This document shows positions 53,301 to 64,000 of a stretch of DNA of 64,000 bases, in pieces (positions within the stretch are counted from its first letter, which is position 1; each line of letters begins with the position of its first letter). Origin of the DNA: Amycolatopsis coloradensis (GTDB lineage Bacteria > Actinomycetota > Actinomycetes > Mycobacteriales > Pseudonocardiaceae). Below the pieces are notes generated by a model, which did not search any database, was not told the DNA's origin, and was given only the letters and a program-made list of their open reading frames with translations. The position numbers were made by a program, and so were the translations under genes. The stretch is from assembly GCF_001953865.1 (NCBI RefSeq), contig NZ_MQUQ01000006.1:84294-148293 (forward strand). Reading direction: 5' to 3'.

Positions 53301-56300
53301 TCCAGCCAGGGCACCGTCACCTCGCGGGCGACCGCTTGCACGGTCGCACCGGATTCGAGCTGGTGGAAGCTCGCCCGCAGGGCGGGATGCCGGTCGAGAA
53401 GGGCCTGCCATGACGCGCGGAGGCGGTCGACGTCCAGCGGGCCGTCGAGGGCGAGGTTACGCAGACTCGCGTAGACGTCCGGGCCACGCTCGTCGGCGGC
53501 GTGGAACAGCAAACCCTCCTGTAGCGGGGAAAGCGGCCAGATGTCGTGCAGATCCGGCACGGCGGCCTCGACCTCTTCCACCTCCCGCTGCGTCAGCGCG
53601 GTGAGCGGGAAGTCGGACGGCGTGTGCCCGCCGGCGCGGTCATCGCCGACGTGGGCGGCGAGGCCGGTCAGCAGCTCCAGCCAGGCCTTCGCGAGCGACT
53701 CCGCGTCGGCTTCGCCGAGAACCCGCTCGGCCCAGGTCAAAGTCAGGCTGATCTCGGGTCCCTCGGCGGAGTCCAGCACGACCACGTCGGTCTCCACGAC
53801 ATGCCGCAACGGCGCGTCCCGCTCCGCCGTGCCGCCGATGGTTCCCGCGATCTGCCATGGTTCCGCCGCACCGTCGAGCCGGGACGGGAAGCGGCCGAGG
53901 TAGTTGAACCCGATCTCCGCGTCCGGCAGCGCCGCCAGCACCCGCCCCGTCTCGGCGTTGAGGTACCGCAGCATCCCGTAGCCGAGCCCGCCGTCGGGCA
54001 CGGCTCGCACGTTCTCCTTGACACTCTTCAGCAACCGGCCCGCGGCGGCGCCACCGGCGATCGCTTCGGCCGGGTCGGCCCCGGTCACGTCCAGCCGGAG
54101 CGGATGGACGTCGGTGAACCAGCCGACCGTCCGCGACAGGTCCATTTCGTCGAGGGGCTGACGGCCGTGACCTTCGACGTCCACCACGACGGACGTGCCG
54201 CCGCGCCAGTGGGTCACCGCGCCGGCCAGGGTGGCCAGCAGCACCTCGTGGACACCACAGTGGAAGGCCGAGGTGGCCTTCTCCACGAGCACGCTCGCCC
54301 GGTCGCGCGGCAAGGTCCAAGACCGGCGTCCCGAGGTCGCGACGGTGTCCAGTGCGCGGTCGAGTTCGCCCACCCGCGTCCGTGCGCCGTCGAGGATCTC
54401 CGTCCACGTCGTCAGTTCGCCGGTCCGGATCGCCGCCTGCTCGGTCAGCGTCCGTGCCCAGCGCCGGAACGAAACCGCGGGCGGGTCGAGCACCGGTTCC
54501 CGGCCGGCGACGGCGGCTTCGCAAGCCTGTTGCAGGTCCGGCAGCAGGATCCGCCACGACACGACGTCGACCGCGAGGTGATGCGCGGCCACCACGAGCC
54601 GTCCGACGCGGCCGGGTCCCGCGTCCACCCACACCGCCTGTACCAGCACGCCTTCCGCGGCGTCCAGCCGTCCGGCCGCCTCATGGGCGCACCGTTCCGC
54701 GATCTCGTCCAGGTCGGCCGCGTCTGCCTCGACCCGCGTGACCAGCCTCGCCGCGTCGACCGTTCCCCGGTCGGCCACGACCAGCCGGGGCTCTTGCCCC
54801 TCGGTCTCCACGACCCGGCTCCGCAGCAGGTCGTGTGCGTCGATCAGCGCGCCGAGACCGGCCGTCAGCGCCGTCGGCGACAGATCGCCGGGCGCGCCGA
54901 CGGTCACCCACTGCGCGGGCGCCCCCCGGGTCATCGCGTGGTGATCGCGTTCGAGCAGTGCCCGCGTCACCGGCGTCCAGGCGACGTCACCGACGCCGTC
55001 CGCGACGTCGGCGGGTGTCTCACCGCCACGTTCGGCGATCGCCGCGATCGCCGCCGGTGTCTTCTGTTCGAAGACCTGCTTGGCACCGAAGACGAGGTCC
55101 TCGCGCCGGGCCCGGGCGGCCAACCGCATCGAAAGGATCGAGTCCCCGCCCAGTTCGAAGAAACCGTCGTCGGCGCCGACCCGGTCCACGCCGAGGATCT
55201 CGGCGAACAGGCCGCACAGCACTCGTTCGGTCTCGGTGCGTGGCTCGCGACCGGCGGGCTTCCCGGTGAATTCGGGAGTGGGCAACGCCGCGCGGTCGAT
55301 CTTTCCGTTGAGGGTCAACGGGAAGCCGTCCAGCACCAGCACCACGGCCGGCACCATGAACTCCGGTAGCCGCGCCGCGAGGTGCTCGCGGACCGCGCCG
55401 GAATCCAGTTCCCGCCCCGCTTCCGCGGTCACATAAGCGATCAGCCGTTTTTCGCCGGGACGTTCTTCCCGCGCCACCACGACCGCCTGCGCGACGAAGG
55501 GGACCTCGGCCAGCGCCGACTCGATCTCCCCCGGTTCGACGCGGTAGCCCCGGATCTTCACCTGGGAGTCGGCCCGGCCCGCGAACACCAGCTCGCCCTG
55601 CTCCGTCCAGCGGGCCAGGTCTCCGGTGCGGTACATCCTCGTACCGGGCGCGAACGGGTTGGCGACGAACCGCTGCGACGTCGAACCGTTGGCGCCCAGG
55701 TAACCGTGCGCCAGCCCGGCACCGGCGAGGTAGAGCTCGCCGGTCACGTTCGCGGCCACCGGCTGGAGGAACGCGTCGAGGACATACGCCTGCCTGCCGG
55801 CCAGCGGCCTGCCGATCGGCAGGACGTCGCCCGTTTCGGCCCCCGGTTCGAGGACGAGCCAGGTGGCGCAGAGGGTGATCTCGGTGGGGCCGTAGAGCTG
55901 ACGGACGCGCACGTCCGGGCAGGCCTGGCGCATCCGGGCGACGGAGGCGAGTGGCACCGCGTCCCCGCCGGTCAGGATCTCCCGCAGTCCGATGAAGGAT
56001 TCCGGCGCTTCCTCGGCCACCACCCGAAAGGTCCCGGCCGTCAGGTGGACGGTGGTCACGCCCCGTCCGATCGCTTCCCGCAGCCGCTGCGCGTCGACCG
56101 CGCCCGGTTCCGCCACCAGCACGCTAGCCCCGCTGACCAGCGGCACCCAGATCTCGACCAGCGACGCGTCGAACGCGTGCGAAGCGTGCAGCAGCACGCG
56201 ATCGCCGGGTCCCTGAGACCAGCCGGGGTCGCCCGCCAGTGCCGCCACGCTTCCGTGCGGCACCGCGACGCCCTTCGGCACTCCGGTCGAACCCGACGTG

Positions 56301-59300
56301 TACATCACGTAGGCCACGTCGTGTGCCCCGACGGTGAGCGACGGCGCCTCGTACCGCGCTCCCTCGATCGCGTCCATGACCACCGGCTCGACACCGTCCG
56401 GCACCGCGTTCCTGGTCGCTTCCACACAAACCGCCACCGAGGTCCCGGCGTCGGCTAGCATCCGCTCGATCCGGTCCGCGGGGTAGTCCACGTTCACCGG
56501 GACGTACGCGGCCCCCGCCTTCCAGATCGCGAGCAGGGCGACGAACAGGTCCGCGCCGCGCTCCAGCACCACGCCGACGTGGTCACCACGCCGCACGCCG
56601 ATCGCGGCCAGGTGTCCCGCCAGCCGATCCGATTCCCGGTCGAGGCCGTCATAGGACAGGGTGCGTGCGCCGTCCACGACCGCCACCGCTTCCGGGGACC
56701 GGCCCGTCTGCCGCCGGAACAACTCCAGCACCGACGACGCGGCCACCGCGTCACCCGTCGAATTCCAACGCTCCACAACGGACACACGCGTCGCGTCGCT
56801 CGTCACGCCCAGGCGGCCCACCGGCAGCGCGGAATCCGGCACCACCCGGTCCAGCACCCGGACGACCTGCCTCGCCACCTCGGCGGCCGTTTCCCCGCCG
56901 ATCCGATCGGGCCGGTAGGCCACGTTGATCCGCAGGCGCTCACCGGGACTGACGTTCATGGTCAGCGGATAGCTGGTACCGGTCCTGGTGACGACCGAGC
57001 TGATCACGACCCCGCCGTCGTCGCCGAGACCGGCGGCGCCGTGCGGGTAGTTCTCGACCATCACGATGGTGTCGAAGACCGCGCTCGTTCCCGCCGCCTT
57101 CTGGATTTCCGGCAGCCCGAGGTACTGGTGTTCGGTGAGCGCCGATTGACGCCTCTGCAAGTCCCGCAACATCTCCACCAGCGGCTGGTCGCCGTCGAGC
57201 CGCACGCGGACCGGGACGGTGTTGATGAACATCCCCACCATCCGCTCGACCTCCGGCACCTCCGCCGGACGCCCGGAAACCACCGTCCCGAACACCACAT
57301 CGGTCCGGCCCGCCAGTCGCGCCAGCACCAGTGCCCACGCGCCCTGCACGATCGTGCTCACCGTCAGCCCGTGACTCCGGGCGAAGTCGGCGAGTGCGCG
57401 GGTCGTCTCCTCCGGCAGCCATTCGGAATGGTTGTCCGGCATCACCATCGTCTTGCCCGCGTCGGCGTCCACCACGGTCGGTTCGTCCGACCCGGCCAGC
57501 TCGGACCGCCACGCCGCCCGGGTCGCCGCCACGTCCTGGCCGCTCAGCCACGACAGATAGTCCCGATAGGACGGTGCGCGCGACGAACCCTGTCCACCCG
57601 CGTAGCCTGCCGACATCTCGCCGAGGATGAGCGGTGTCGACCAGCCGTCCAGCAGAACGTGGTGCGACGTCACCACCAGCCGGTGCCGTCCCTCTCCGAG
57701 GCGGATCAGCGACAGCCGCAGCAGTGGCGGCCTGGTCACGTCGAACCGCTCCGCCTGGTCCTCCGCGAGAAGGCGTTCGACCGCCGCGTTCGCGTCCGCC
57801 TCGGCGAGGTGCGACACGTCCACCGCACGCCACGGGAGGTCGACCGCGTCCGCGACGACAGCCACCGTCTCGCCGGAGCCCAGCTGGTGGAAACTCGTGC
57901 GGAGCGATTCGTGCCGGGCGAGGACCTGGTCCCATCCCGCGCGCAGCCGGTCCGCGTCGAGCGGTCCGTCGAGGTCCAGGATCCGCTGGCTCTGGTAGAC
58001 GTCGACGCCGTCCTCGTCGAAGGCCCGCTCGAACAGCATGCCTTCCTGCAAGGGCGACAGCGGCCAGATGTCGGTCAGTCCCGGCGCCGCGGCCTCCAGT
58101 TCCGCCACGTCCCGCCGCGTCACCGCGACGAGGGCGAAGTCGGACGGCGTGTGCCCGCCCGCGCCGGGGGTTCCGGCGAGGGCCGCGAGACCGGTCAGCA
58201 TGGCGACCCAGGCCTCCCCGAGCCGCTCCACCGTGGCGGGGTCGAGATCCCCGCTGTCGATGGCGAGCCTCAGCCGGGGTCCGTCGGGCGTGTCCTGAAC
58301 GTCGGCGCCGACCTCGACGGCGTGGGCCAGGACCAGGTCCGGGCCACCGCCGAGTACTCCTTCAGCCACCTGCCACCCGGTGTCCCCGGAGGCGGTGACA
58401 CCGGTCCGGCCGAGGTAGTTGAAACCGATCCGCGCGGACGGCAAACCGGCCAGCCTGGACCCGGTCTCGGGGTTGAGATGCCGCAAAAGCCCGTAGCCGA
58501 GGCCATCCCCGGGGACGGCTCGGGCCTGTTCCTTCACGGCCTTCAGCAACTCCCCCGCCGCCGTTTTCCCGGCCGCGACGGCGGAAAGGTCGACGCCGGA
58601 GACGTCAAGGCGGACCGGATGCACGCTGGTGAACCAGCCGACGGTGCGCAGCAGGTCCTCGCCGTCGGCGCCGTGGCGGCCGTGGCCTTCCACGTCCACC
58701 AGCACCCCGGCGCCGTCCGGTCGCGCGATCGCGCCCGCCAGACCGGCCAGCAGGACTTCCTGGATCCCGCAATGGAAAGCTCCCGGCACGTCGGCCACCA
58801 GGCCGCGTGCTTCGGCTCCCGACAACGTCCGGGACCACGAGTGCGGTTGCCCGGAACCCTGCTCCGGCACCGGATCCGCGCCGTCCAGCGTGGCGGCCCA
58901 GTACTCGACTTCGGCGACGGTGCTCTCGCTGAACGCCTGCTCCGTCAGCCGTCGCGCCCACTGGCGATACGACGTCGTCACGGGTTCGAGGGCGGGAGTC
59001 CCGCCGGAGGTCACATCGTCGTACGCCGCGCGCAGATCCGGCAGCAGGATCCCCCACGAAACCGCGTCGACGGCCAAATGGTGCGCCACCAAGGCCAACC
59101 GGCCCGGCGCGGCTCCGGCGTCGACCCAGACGGCCCGCAGCATGGTCCCCGTCGACGGATCCAGCTCGCCCGTCACCGCCCTGACCGCGCGCTCGGCGAC
59201 CTCGCCGGGATCTTCGGATCCGGCGTCCACTCGCGTGACCAGGCTCGCCGCGGTCACCGTCCCCGGCTCGGCCACCATCAGCCGTCCATCGGGCTCCACC

Positions 59301-62300
59301 CGGGCCCGCATCAGGTCATGCACATCCAGCACGGCTTGCAGGGCGGTCACCAGCGCGTCCTGGTCGAAGCCCGCCGGGGTGACCACGACTCGCGCCTGCA
59401 CGAAGCCGGGGCGCACCGCGTCGTCCCCGAGGGCATGCATCACCGGCGTGCGAAGGATCTCTCCCACGCCATCATCCACTGTGGACGGTCGCGTCGGCTG
59501 AGTACCGTGGACCGGTGCCGCCAGCCGCCCGGGAGTCCGGTGCTCGAACACCAGCCGCGGCGTCAGGGAGAAACCTTCCCGGCGCGCCCGGGCCGCCACC
59601 CGCATAGAAGAGATCGAATCCCCGCCCAGTTCGAAGAAGTCGTCCTCGACACCGACCTGGTCGAGGCCGAGCACCTCGGCGAATACTCCACAAAGGACTC
59701 GCTCGGCCTCGGTGGCGGGCTCCCTGTCCGCCGACTTCGAGGCGAAGTCCGGTTCGGGCAGCGCCTGCCGGTCCACCTTTCCGTTGACGGTCAACGGCAA
59801 CTCGTCCAGCACCAGCAGCGCGGCGGGCACCATGTACTCGGGCAGCGTCTCGGCGAGCTGTTCGCGCAGCCGCGCCGGATCGGCTGCGTGTCCCGTTTCC
59901 GCGACCACGTAACCGATCAACTGTTCGCCCCGGGCGGACACCACGGCCTGGCCGACACCGGACAGGGCGGCGAGCGCCACCTCGACCTCACCGGGCTCCA
60001 CCCGGTACCCGCGGATCTTCACCTGGTCGTCCACGCGTCCGGCGAACGCCAGCGCGCCCTGATCCGTCCAGTACGCCAAGTCCCCGGTCCGGTACATGCG
60101 CTCACCGGCGACGTACAGGTCGGCGACGAATCGCCCCGCCGTCAACGCCGAACGGCCCAGATAACCCTGCGCCACACCGGCTCCGGCGACATACAGCTCG
60201 CCCGCCACTCCCGGGGGAACGGGACGCAAGAAGCTGTCGAGGACGTAGACACGCCGCCCCGCGAGCGGACGGCCGATCGGCAGCACCGATCCCGTCTCGT
60301 CCCCGGGTTCGAGCACCCACCACGTCGCGCACAGCGTGGCCTCCGTCGGCCCGTAGAGATGCCGCACCCGCACGTCCGGGCACGTCCGCCGCACCCGCTC
60401 CACCGCCGCCAGCGGCACCGCGTCCCCGCCGGTCAGCACCTCGCGCAGACCGGCGGCCGACTCCGGTGCCTCTTCGGCCAGCACCCGGAAGGAGCCCGCG
60501 GTCAGGTGGGCGGCCGTGACACCGTCGGCCACGTATCCGGCCAGTGCTTCGCCGTCGACAGCGCCCGATCCGGCCAGCATCACCCTGGCGCCCGACAGCA
60601 GCGGCACCCACATCTCGTACAAGGAGATGTCGAACGCGTGCGAGGCGTGCATCAACACGGTGTCGGCGGGGCCCACCCGCCAACCGGGCTCGCCGACCAG
60701 TGCCGCGACATTGCCGTGCGACACCGCGACACCCTTGGGCGTCCCCGTCGACCCGGATGTGTACATCACGTACGCGAGGTCGCCGGCGCTCACACCGACC
60801 GACAGTCGAGCGGATTCCGCGACCGCCCGCCGGGTCTCCGGATCGTCGAGGACGATCGGTTCGAGTCCGCCGTCCAGCACGGCGTCCCGGTACGCCTCCG
60901 CGCACACCACCGCCGACGGCTCCGCGTCGGCCAGCATGAACTTCACGCGTTCCGCCGGATAGGCGGGATCCACCGGCACGTACGCCGCGCCCGCTTTCCA
61001 CACCGCGAGCAACGTCGCGATCAGATCGCGTGACCGTTCCATCACCACGGCCACGCGATCCCCGCGCCGGACACCCCGGCCGCTCAGATAACCGGCGAGT
61101 CTCTCCGCGTGTTCGGCCAGTTCTCCGTACGACACCGTCTGATCGCCATCGGCGACCGCTGTCGCGTCACGGCGGCGCTCCACCTGACGATCGAACAGCT
61201 CCAGGGCGGGCACGCTCGGCGCCTCGGCCGTGGAGGCGCCCCACTCCTTCGCCACCAACGCGCGCTCGGCCTCGGTCGTCACCTCGACCTCGGCGACCGT
61301 GCTCCCACTCGCCGCCGTCAGCTGACGCAGCACCCCGCTGAACCGCTCCACTATGGACAGAGCGGTGTCCCGGTCGAAGAGATCCGTCAGGTAGTCGAGT
61401 TTGAGGAGCAGCGACTCGCGAGGGACCGCGACCAGCGTGAGCGGATAGTGGGCGGCTTCCCTGCCCTGGTTCACCCGAAGGCCGAACGGTTTGGCGGAGT
61501 CCGATTCGCCGGGCTCACGCTGGAACTTCTCGAAGACGAGCAAAGTGTCGAAGACCGCGCCGGGGCCGGCCGCCTGCTGGATGTCCGCCAGCCCCACGAA
61601 CTGGTCGGGGACGAGCGTCGCCTGCCGTTTCTGCAATTCCGCCAGCAGTTCGACGACCGGCGCCGAACCACGCAACCGCACGCGCACGGGAACGGTGTTG
61701 AGGAACAGCCCCACCATCCCCTCGACGCCGCGCAACTCCGGCGGGCGCGCCGAGACCACCGCGCCGAACACCACGTCCGTCCGGCCAGCCAGCTGCGCCA
61801 GCACCAGCGCCCACGCGCCCTGCACCACCGTGTTCAGCGTCAACCGGTGACGGCGAGCCAGCTCGTCCAGCGATCGCGTGAGGTCTTCCGGCAACTCGAC
61901 CTCGACGCTCTCCGGCACGGACGGCGCTCGCGCCGGATCGGCGGGCGCCACCAGCGTCGGCTCCTCGGCGCCACCCAGCTCCGCCGTCCACGCCGTCAGC
62001 GACCTCGTCTTGTCCTTGCGGCTCAACCATTCGAGGTAGTCCCGGTACGACGTCACTTCCGGCAGATCCGGCGTGCCACCGTCGGCCGCGTACAGCGCCG
62101 ACAGCTCGTCGAGCACGATCGGCATCGACCAGCCGTCCATGATCGTGTGATGGCAGGTCACCGCCAGGCGGTGCGAGGTGTCGCCGAGACGGATCAAGGT
62201 CAGCCGCAGCAACGGCGCCGTCGCGAGGTCGATCCTCCTCGTCCGGTCCTCTTCGGCCACCTCACGCACGGCCTCGGCGGGATCATCGAGGTGGGAAAGG

Positions 62301-62575
62301 TCGACCTCACGCCACGGCAGTTCCACCTGCCTGGCGATGATCTGCACCGTCTCACCCGATTTGCGCTGCCTGAAGCAAGCCCGGAGCGAAGCATGCCGGT
62401 CCAGCAGCGCCTCCCAAGCCGCCCGCAGCCTCGTCGCGTCGACCGGCCCCTCCAGGTCCAGGATCCAATGTCCTATGTAGACGTCGAGCCCTTCGCCGTC
62501 GTAGACCGCGTGGAAGAGCAACCCGGCCTGCAGCGGCGACAGCGGCCAGATTTCCTCGATCCGCGACTGAGCCAT
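50381..62575 (-). CDS. bpsB: BpsB-type NRPS, modules 4-6 (C-A-T-E, C-A-T-E, C-A-T)
   Basis: 4064 residues. Rough domains: C4 1-440, A4 450-965, T4 970-1045, E4 1060-1490; C5 1500-1925, A5 1940-2445, T5, E5 2545-2975; C6 2985-3415, A6 3430-3930, T6 3945-4015. C active sites are [18 protein letters not shown] and SHHIAADGW; epimerase sites are [10 protein letters not shown] and [10 protein letters not shown]. The pocket residues read D-I-Y-H-L-G-L-L-C (Hpg, module 4), D-A-V-H-L-G-L-L-C (Hpg, module 5) and D-A-S-T-L-G-A-I-C (beta-hydroxytyrosine, module 6), each with the A10 Lys. The start at 62575 ([16 protein letters not shown]) has AGGGAG 6 nt upstream. The frame stays open for 85 codons further and includes the duplicated relic described separately. 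Confidence 0.96.
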   Translation of the reverse strand: MAQSRIEEIWPLSPLQAGLLFHAVYDGEGLDVYIGHWILDLEGPVDATRLRAAWEALLDRHASLRACFRQRKSGETVQIIARQVELPWREVDLSHLDDPAEAVREVAEEDRTRRIDLATAPLLRLTLIRLGDTSHRLAVTCHHTIMDGWSMPIVLDELSALYAADGGTPDLPEVTSYRDYLEWLSRKDKTRSLTAWTAELGGAEEPTLVAPADPARAPSVPESVEVELPEDLTRSLDELARRHRLTLNTVVQGAWALVLAQLAGRTDVVFGAVVSARPPELRGVEGMVGLFLNTVPVRVRLRGSAPVVELLAELQKRQATLVPDQFVGLADIQQAAGPGAVFDTLLVFEKFQREPGESDSAKPFGLRVNQGREAAHYPLTLVAVPRESLLLKLDYLTDLFDRDTALSIVERFSGVLRQLTAASGSTVAEVEVTTEAERALVAKEWGASTAEAPSVPALELFDRQVERRRDATAVADGDQTVSYGELAEHAERLAGYLSGRGVRRGDRVAVVMERSRDLIATLLAVWKAGAAYVPVDPAYPAERVKFMLADAEPSAVVCAEAYRDAVLDGGLEPIVLDDPETRRAVAESARLSVGVSAGDLAYVMYTSGSTGTPKGVAVSHGNVAALVGEPGWRVGPADTVLMHASHAFDISLYEMWVPLLSGARVMLAGSGAVDGEALAGYVADGVTAAHLTAGSFRVLAEEAPESAAGLREVLTGGDAVPLAAVERVRRTCPDVRVRHLYGPTEATLCATWWVLEPGDETGSVLPIGRPLAGRRVYVLDSFLRPVPPGVAGELYVAGAGVAQGYLGRSALTAGRFVADLYVAGERMYRTGDLAYWTDQGALAFAGRVDDQVKIRGYRVEPGEVEVALAALSGVGQAVVSARGEQLIGYVVAETGHAADPARLREQLAETLPEYMVPAALLVLDELPLTVNGKVDRQALPEPDFASKSADREPATEAERVLCGVFAEVLGLDQVGVEDDFFELGGDSISSMRVAARARREGFSLTPRLVFEHRTPGRLAAPVHGTQPTRPSTVDDGVGEILRTPVMHALGDDAVRPGFVQARVVVTPAGFDQDALVTALQAVLDVHDLMRARVEPDGRLMVAEPGTVTAASLVTRVDAGSEDPGEVAERAVRAVTGELDPSTGTMLRAVWVDAGAAPGRLALVAHHLAVDAVSWGILLPDLRAAYDDVTSGGTPALEPVTTSYRQWARRLTEQAFSESTVAEVEYWAATLDGADPVPEQGSGQPHSWSRTLSGAEARGLVADVPGAFHCGIQEVLLAGLAGAIARPDGAGVLVDVEGHGRHGADGEDLLRTVGWFTSVHPVRLDVSGVDLSAVAAGKTAAGELLKAVKEQARAVPGDGLGYGLLRHLNPETGSRLAGLPSARIGFNYLGRTGVTASGDTGWQVAEGVLGGGPDLVLAHAVEVGADVQDTPDGPRLRLAIDSGDLDPATVERLGEAWVAMLTGLAALAGTPGAGGHTPSDFALVAVTRRDVAELEAAAPGLTDIWPLSPLQEGMLFERAFDEDGVDVYQSQRILDLDGPLDADRLRAGWDQVLARHESLRTSFHQLGSGETVAVVADAVDLPWRAVDVSHLAEADANAAVERLLAEDQAERFDVTRPPLLRLSLIRLGEGRHRLVVTSHHVLLDGWSTPLILGEMSAGYAGGQGSSRAPSYRDYLSWLSGQDVAATRAAWRSELAGSDEPTVVDADAGKTMVMPDNHSEWLPEETTRALADFARSHGLTVSTIVQGAWALVLARLAGRTDVVFGTVVSGRPAEVPEVERMVGMFINTVPVRVRLDGDQPLVEMLRDLQRRQSALTEHQYLGLPEIQKAAGTSAVFDTIVMVENYPHGAAGLGDDGGVVISSVVTRTGTSYPLTMNVSPGERLRINVAYRPDRIGGETAAEVARQVVRVLDRVVPDSALPVGRLGVTSDATRVSVVERWNSTGDAVAASSVLELFRRQTGRSPEAVAVVDGARTLSYDGLDRESDRLAGHLAAIGVRRGDHVGVVLERGADLFVALLAIWKAGAAYVPVNVDYPADRIERMLADAGTSVAVCVEATRNAVPDGVEPVVMDAIEGARYEAPSLTVGAHDVAYVMYTSGSTGVPKGVAVPHGSVAALAGDPGWSQGPGDRVLLHASHAFDASLVEIWVPLVSGASVLVAEPGAVDAQRLREAIGRGVTTVHLTAGTFRVVAEEAPESFIGLREILTGGDAVPLASVARMRQACPDVRVRQLYGPTEITLCATWLVLEPGAETGDVLPIGRPLAGRQAYVLDAFLQPVAANVTGELYLAGAGLAHGYLGANGSTSQRFVANPFAPGTRMYRTGDLARWTEQGELVFAGRADSQVKIRGYRVEPGEIESALAEVPFVAQAVVVAREERPGEKRLIAYVTAEAGRELDSGAVREHLAARLPEFMVPAVVLVLDGFPLTLNGKIDRAALPTPEFTGKPAGREPRTETERVLCGLFAEILGVDRVGADDGFFELGGDSILSMRLAARARREDLVFGAKQVFEQKTPAAIAAIAERGGETPADVADGVGDVAWTPVTRALLERDHHAMTRGAPAQWVTVGAPGDLSPTALTAGLGALIDAHDLLRSRVVETEGQEPRLVVADRGTVDAARLVTRVEADAADLDEIAERCAHEAAGRLDAAEGVLVQAVWVDAGPGRVGRLVVAAHHLAVDVVSWRILLPDLQQACEAAVAGREPVLDPPAVSFRRWARTLTEQAAIRTGELTTWTEILDGARTRVGELDRALDTVATSGRRSWTLPRDRASVLVEKATSAFHCGVHEVLLATLAGAVTHWRGGTSVVVDVEGHGRQPLDEMDLSRTVGWFTDVHPLRLDVTGADPAEAIAGGAAAGRLLKSVKENVRAVPDGGLGYGMLRYLNAETGRVLAALPDAEIGFNYLGRFPSRLDGAAEPWQIAGTIGGTAERDAPLRHVVETDVVVLDSAEGPEISLTLTWAERVLGEADAESLAKAWLELLTGLAAHVGDDRAGGHTPSDFPLTALTQREVEEVEAAVPDLHDIWPLSPLQEGLLFHAADERGPDVYASLRNLALDGPLDVDRLRASWQALLDRHPALRASFHQLESGATVQAVAREVTVPWLETDLSHLPEDEALAEYDRLAAELQADRFDLTQAPSLRLHLVRLGERRHRLAMTSHHIAADGWSLPLFIVDVVAAYEAGGDGTALPIPTSYRDYLAWLVRQDKAAAREAWRTELAGLDEATHVVPPDSIIAPVEPDRVTFELGEERSGRLVEFTRRHGVTVNTLFQGAWSLLLARLTGRDDVVFGATVAGRPPEIPGVESAVGLFMNMLPVRARLTGAEPIVDMLTDLQERQVAMMAHQHIGLAEINQLVGPGAAFDTIVVFENPPLPLRPSEDADALVIRPAAIPNDTGHYPLSMRVSAATGIRGECIYRPDVYDRTEAEAVVASILQAVDQIVAEPRTPVGRVALTGPEQRRLVVDEWNQTDVPLDAATLPVLYRRQVELSRDAVAVQDATRSLTFGGLLDEVEALARLLVGLGVRRETRVGVVVGRSAELAVTLMAVSFAGGAFVPVDPDYPRERVELMLTSSAPEVLVCTTATRAVVPPGFAGAVLVLDELPAADPGVVLPHVAPDDAAYVIYTSGSTGVPKGVVVTHSGLANLAHAHIERLAVTSSSRVLQLSAIGFDAIVSELYMALLAGGTLVLPDAESMPPRVTLGDALRRWEITHLTVSPSVLAAEEDLPDSLESVLTGGEVCTPMLADRWSPGRRMINAYGPTETTICSTMSFPLFPGHEVVPLGGPIRNVRHYVLDSFLQPVRPGVAGELYITGVGLARGYLGRPGLTSERFVASPFAPGERMYRTGDRFRWTREGQLKFVGRADAQVKVRGYRVEPAEIETVLSEHPGAAQVAVAVHRDGPGDKQLVAYIVPTAGTPAEPLVAALRELAAERLPEYMLPAAFVPLDRMPLTPNGKLDHRALQAPDFAGMTSGRDPRTATEATLCELFADVLGLDRVGADDSFFELGGDSITSMQLSARARRKGLELTPWQVFEGKTPEGLAVLVTELPAEGASVAAPEPETGMLVALSPDQLDQLEAGLARD

Positions 62576-62613
62576 CAAAATCTCCCTCGATCTGCGAAGG
62601 GCTTGAAGTTCGC

Positions 62614-62649
62614 CGTCGAACTCAGCCTTGAATTCCTCGATCTCGTCCT
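62614..62649. repeat. Duplicated 3'-end relic of the upstream NRPS gene
   Basis: Thirty-two of 36 positions match 63069-63104, which encodes the last residues of the module 1-3 NRPS (DEIEEFEAEFDAS then stop). On the minus strand the relic still reads [11 protein letters not shown] and runs in frame into the bpsB start region ([17 protein letters not shown]). Confidence 0.8.
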
Positions 62650-62791
62650 GGTCAAAGCCGAGAGGCCGAATGCGAGATGTCCCCTGTGGAGAATCATCCG
62701 CCCGGCAAGCCGCCCCGGACAACATGTCCAAGGAAAGGTGCCGCACCGCGGGATCGGTCACCGGCCCCGCTGCCGGACCTCGTCCCCCACT

Positions 62792-62830
62792 GTGTGGATT
62801 TTGGGACGTCAGATGACCCGAAATCCACAC
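62792..62830. repeat. Inverted repeat GTGTGGATTTTGGG, copy B
   Basis: Fourteen-nt arms GTGTGGATTTTGGG and CCCGAAATCCACAC with one mismatch, around the centre ACGTCAGATGA. The stem is that of the 31685 repeat. The centre GGGACGTCAGATGACCC resembles that of the 55-bp palindromes (GGGACATCAGACGTCCC). Confidence 0.8.
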
Positions 62831-63060
62831 GGTCCCGCACGAAAGTCCCTATGACAACCGGATCCGGAGAGGGTGTGTTTCCACACACCCCCACCTCTCC
62901 CACTCCCCAACAACCCGAAACGACGGAAGTCGCTGCACCCAATGCCACGTTGGAGGCGCTCAGAACCCCCAATGCCACATTGGGTGCGACATGTCCAAGG
63001 GAAGGTGAAGCGCCCGAACACCCCACCCCTCCAGAACACGAAGCGCCACCCAAGACCCGG

Positions 63061-64000
63061 TCAAGAAGCGTCGAATTCGGCTTCGAATTCCTCGATCTCG
63101 TCCTTGCCGAGATCGAGGAGTGCGGCGTCGGAGGTGACGGGCCCCGGGTCGCCGGGCTTCTCCGGTTCCGGTTCGACGATCGTCGCGATTCCAGCCGGGG
63201 TCTTGTACTCGAACACCTCTGGCGTGCCGAAGACCATTCCGTGGCGATGGGCCCGCGCCGCCAGTTGCATCGACGTGATCGAATCGCCGCCCAGTTCGAA
63301 GAAGTTGTCGTCCGCGCCGACCCGCTCGACCCCGAGCACTTCGGCGAACAGCGCGCACAGCGCCCGTTCGATCTCCGTGACCGGCTGCCGGTCGGAGACG
63401 CGTCCGCCGTAGTCGGGATCCGGCAACGCCGCCCGGTCGATCTTCCCGTTCGCCGTCACCGGCAGGGTGTCCAGCGCCAGCACCGCCGCCGGCACCAGGT
63501 AGTCCGGCAGCACCTCGCCGATCCGCTCCCGCAGCCGCGCCGGATCCACGCCGTCAGCGGACACGACGTAGCCGATCAAGCGTCCGTCACGGGCCACCAC
63601 CACCGCCTGGTCGACGCCCGGCTGTGCCGCCAGCACCGCCTCGATCTCGCCAGGCTCCACGCGATAGCCGCGGATCTTGACCTGGTCGTCGGCCCGCCCA
63701 CCGAAAACCAGCTCGCCTTGCCGGGTCCAGTACGCCACGTCGCCCGTCCGGTACATCCTCTTGCCAGGGGCGAACGGATCGGCGATGAACCGCTCGGCCG
63801 TCGACGCCGCGCGACTCAGGTAACCCCGCGCCAGCCCTTCGCCCGCGATGTACAGGTCACCCGCGACGCCCGGCGGCAACGGACGCAGGAAGACGTCCAG
63901 CACATACAACCGCCTGCCGGGAAGCGGGCGGCCGATCGGCAGCACCGAACCCAGCTCGTCACCCGGTTCGAGCACGTGCCAGGTGGCGCACAACGTCGTC
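63061..64000 (-). CDS. bpsA: BpsA-type NRPS, C-terminal end of module 3 (A-T; 5' part off window)
   Basis: Only the last ~312 residues are present. They run from the end of adenylation motif A5 (TTLCATWHVLEP) through A6-A10 ([45 protein letters not shown]) to a carrier domain ([20 protein letters not shown]), and stop after DEIEEFEAEFDAS. There is no epimerase, as expected for the end of module 3. The last two pocket residues, Leu and Cys, match Hpg/Dpg-activating domains of this cluster and not the Asn domain of vancomycin module 3 (Val, Gly). The protein should carry modules 1-3. Confidence 0.92.
   Translation of the reverse strand, partial: TTLCATWHVLEPGDELGSVLPIGRPLPGRRLYVLDVFLRPLPPGVAGDLYIAGEGLARGYLSRAASTAERFIADPFAPGKRMYRTGDVAYWTRQGELVFGGRADDQVKIRGYRVEPGEIEAVLAAQPGVDQAVVVARDGRLIGYVVSADGVDPARLRERIGEVLPDYLVPAAVLALDTLPVTANGKIDRAALPDPDYGGRVSDRQPVTEIERALCALFAEVLGVERVGADDNFFELGGDSITSMQLAARAHRHGMVFGTPEVFEYKTPAGIATIVEPEPEKPGDPGPVTSDAALLDLGKDEIEEFEAEFDAS

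Larger units (their letters stand above)
62576..63060. other. Repeat-rich junction between the module 3 and module 4-6 genes
   Basis: Glycopeptide NRPS genes are usually nearly contiguous, but here 485 bp intervene. The gap holds: a 36-nt degenerate copy of the upstream gene's 3' end (62614-62649); the pair acatgtccaaggaaaggtg (62722-62740) and acatgtccaagggaaggtg (62989-63007); the 14-bp inverted repeat at 62792-62830; and the hairpin CCCAATG-CCA-CATTGGG (62968-62984). No gene is visible. A promoter for bpsB could lie here. Confidence 0.6.

Noticed and set aside
50700..62850. Very long open frames on the plus strand opposite the NRPS genes, including one over 1400 codons
   Set aside because: They are antisense to intact NRPS coding sequence. 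High GC leaves few stop codons in these frames, and the translations (rich in Arg, His, Gln, Pro) show no domains.

Overview
The window is high-GC actinomycete DNA, most likely from Amycolatopsis. Four things point there: strong GC bias at third codon positions, GTG and TTG starts, stop/start overlaps of 4 nt, and the gene content. About 53 kb (10956 to the right edge) is most of a glycopeptide antibiotic biosynthetic cluster of the vancomycin/chloroeremomycin kind. Almost all of it is transcribed right to left; the one clear exception is hpgT at 28492-29778. The cluster runs off the right edge inside the module-3 adenylation domain. Modules 1-2 and any regulator, exporter, prephenate dehydrogenase or vanHAX genes are not visible.

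Layout. At 1-3405 (minus) lie the hydrogenase-maturation genes hypF (partial) and hypE with a cysteine hydrolase. At 3927-4758 are fragments of a glycosyltransferase and of a DUF11 surface protein. At 4795-7734 are an EamA transporter and a phytanoyl-CoA-dioxygenase-like gene, divergent from a C39-peptidase-like gene. At 8113-10613 are a tandem-repeat array, a PadR regulator divergent from a peptide deformylase, an acetyltransferase and a small membrane protein.

The cluster then holds, from left to right: an extra glycosyltransferase with dpgD-C-B-A (3,5-dihydroxyphenylglycine); evaD-B-E-A (dTDP-amino-deoxysugar); a cation/proton antiporter; hmo-hmaS-hpgT (4-hydroxyphenylglycine, Hpg); oxyD-bpsD-bhp (beta-hydroxytyrosine); a GlcNAc-deacetylase homologue and an N-methyltransferase; a membrane mannosyltransferase-like protein; gtfC-gtfB-gtfA; a halogenase; the P450s oxyC, oxyB and oxyA with a DAHP synthase gene between oxyC and oxyB; an MbtH protein; and three NRPSs carrying modules 7 (C-A-T-X-TE), 4-6 (C-A-T-E, C-A-T-E, C-A-T) and the end of module 3.

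How it works together. The precursor genes supply Dpg, Hpg and beta-hydroxytyrosine. The adenylation pocket residues I can read give Hpg for modules 4 and 5, beta-hydroxytyrosine for 6 and Dpg for 7. The two visible pocket residues of module 3 (Leu, Cys) are of the Hpg/Dpg kind, not the Asn kind of vancomycin. There are three cross-linking P450s and no OxyE, and no EvaC C-methyltransferase among the sugar genes. I therefore infer a type II (actinoidin/avoparcin-like) chlorinated, N-methylated glycopeptide carrying a ristosamine-type sugar, glucose and probably mannose.

Non-coding structure is unusually rich. There are four copies of a ~55-bp near-perfect palindrome, three arrays of one 21-bp repeat family (one inside a MITE-like element with ~65-nt terminal inverted repeats), a duplicated gene-end relic at the module 3/4 gene junction, and a large hairpin between mbtH and oxyA.
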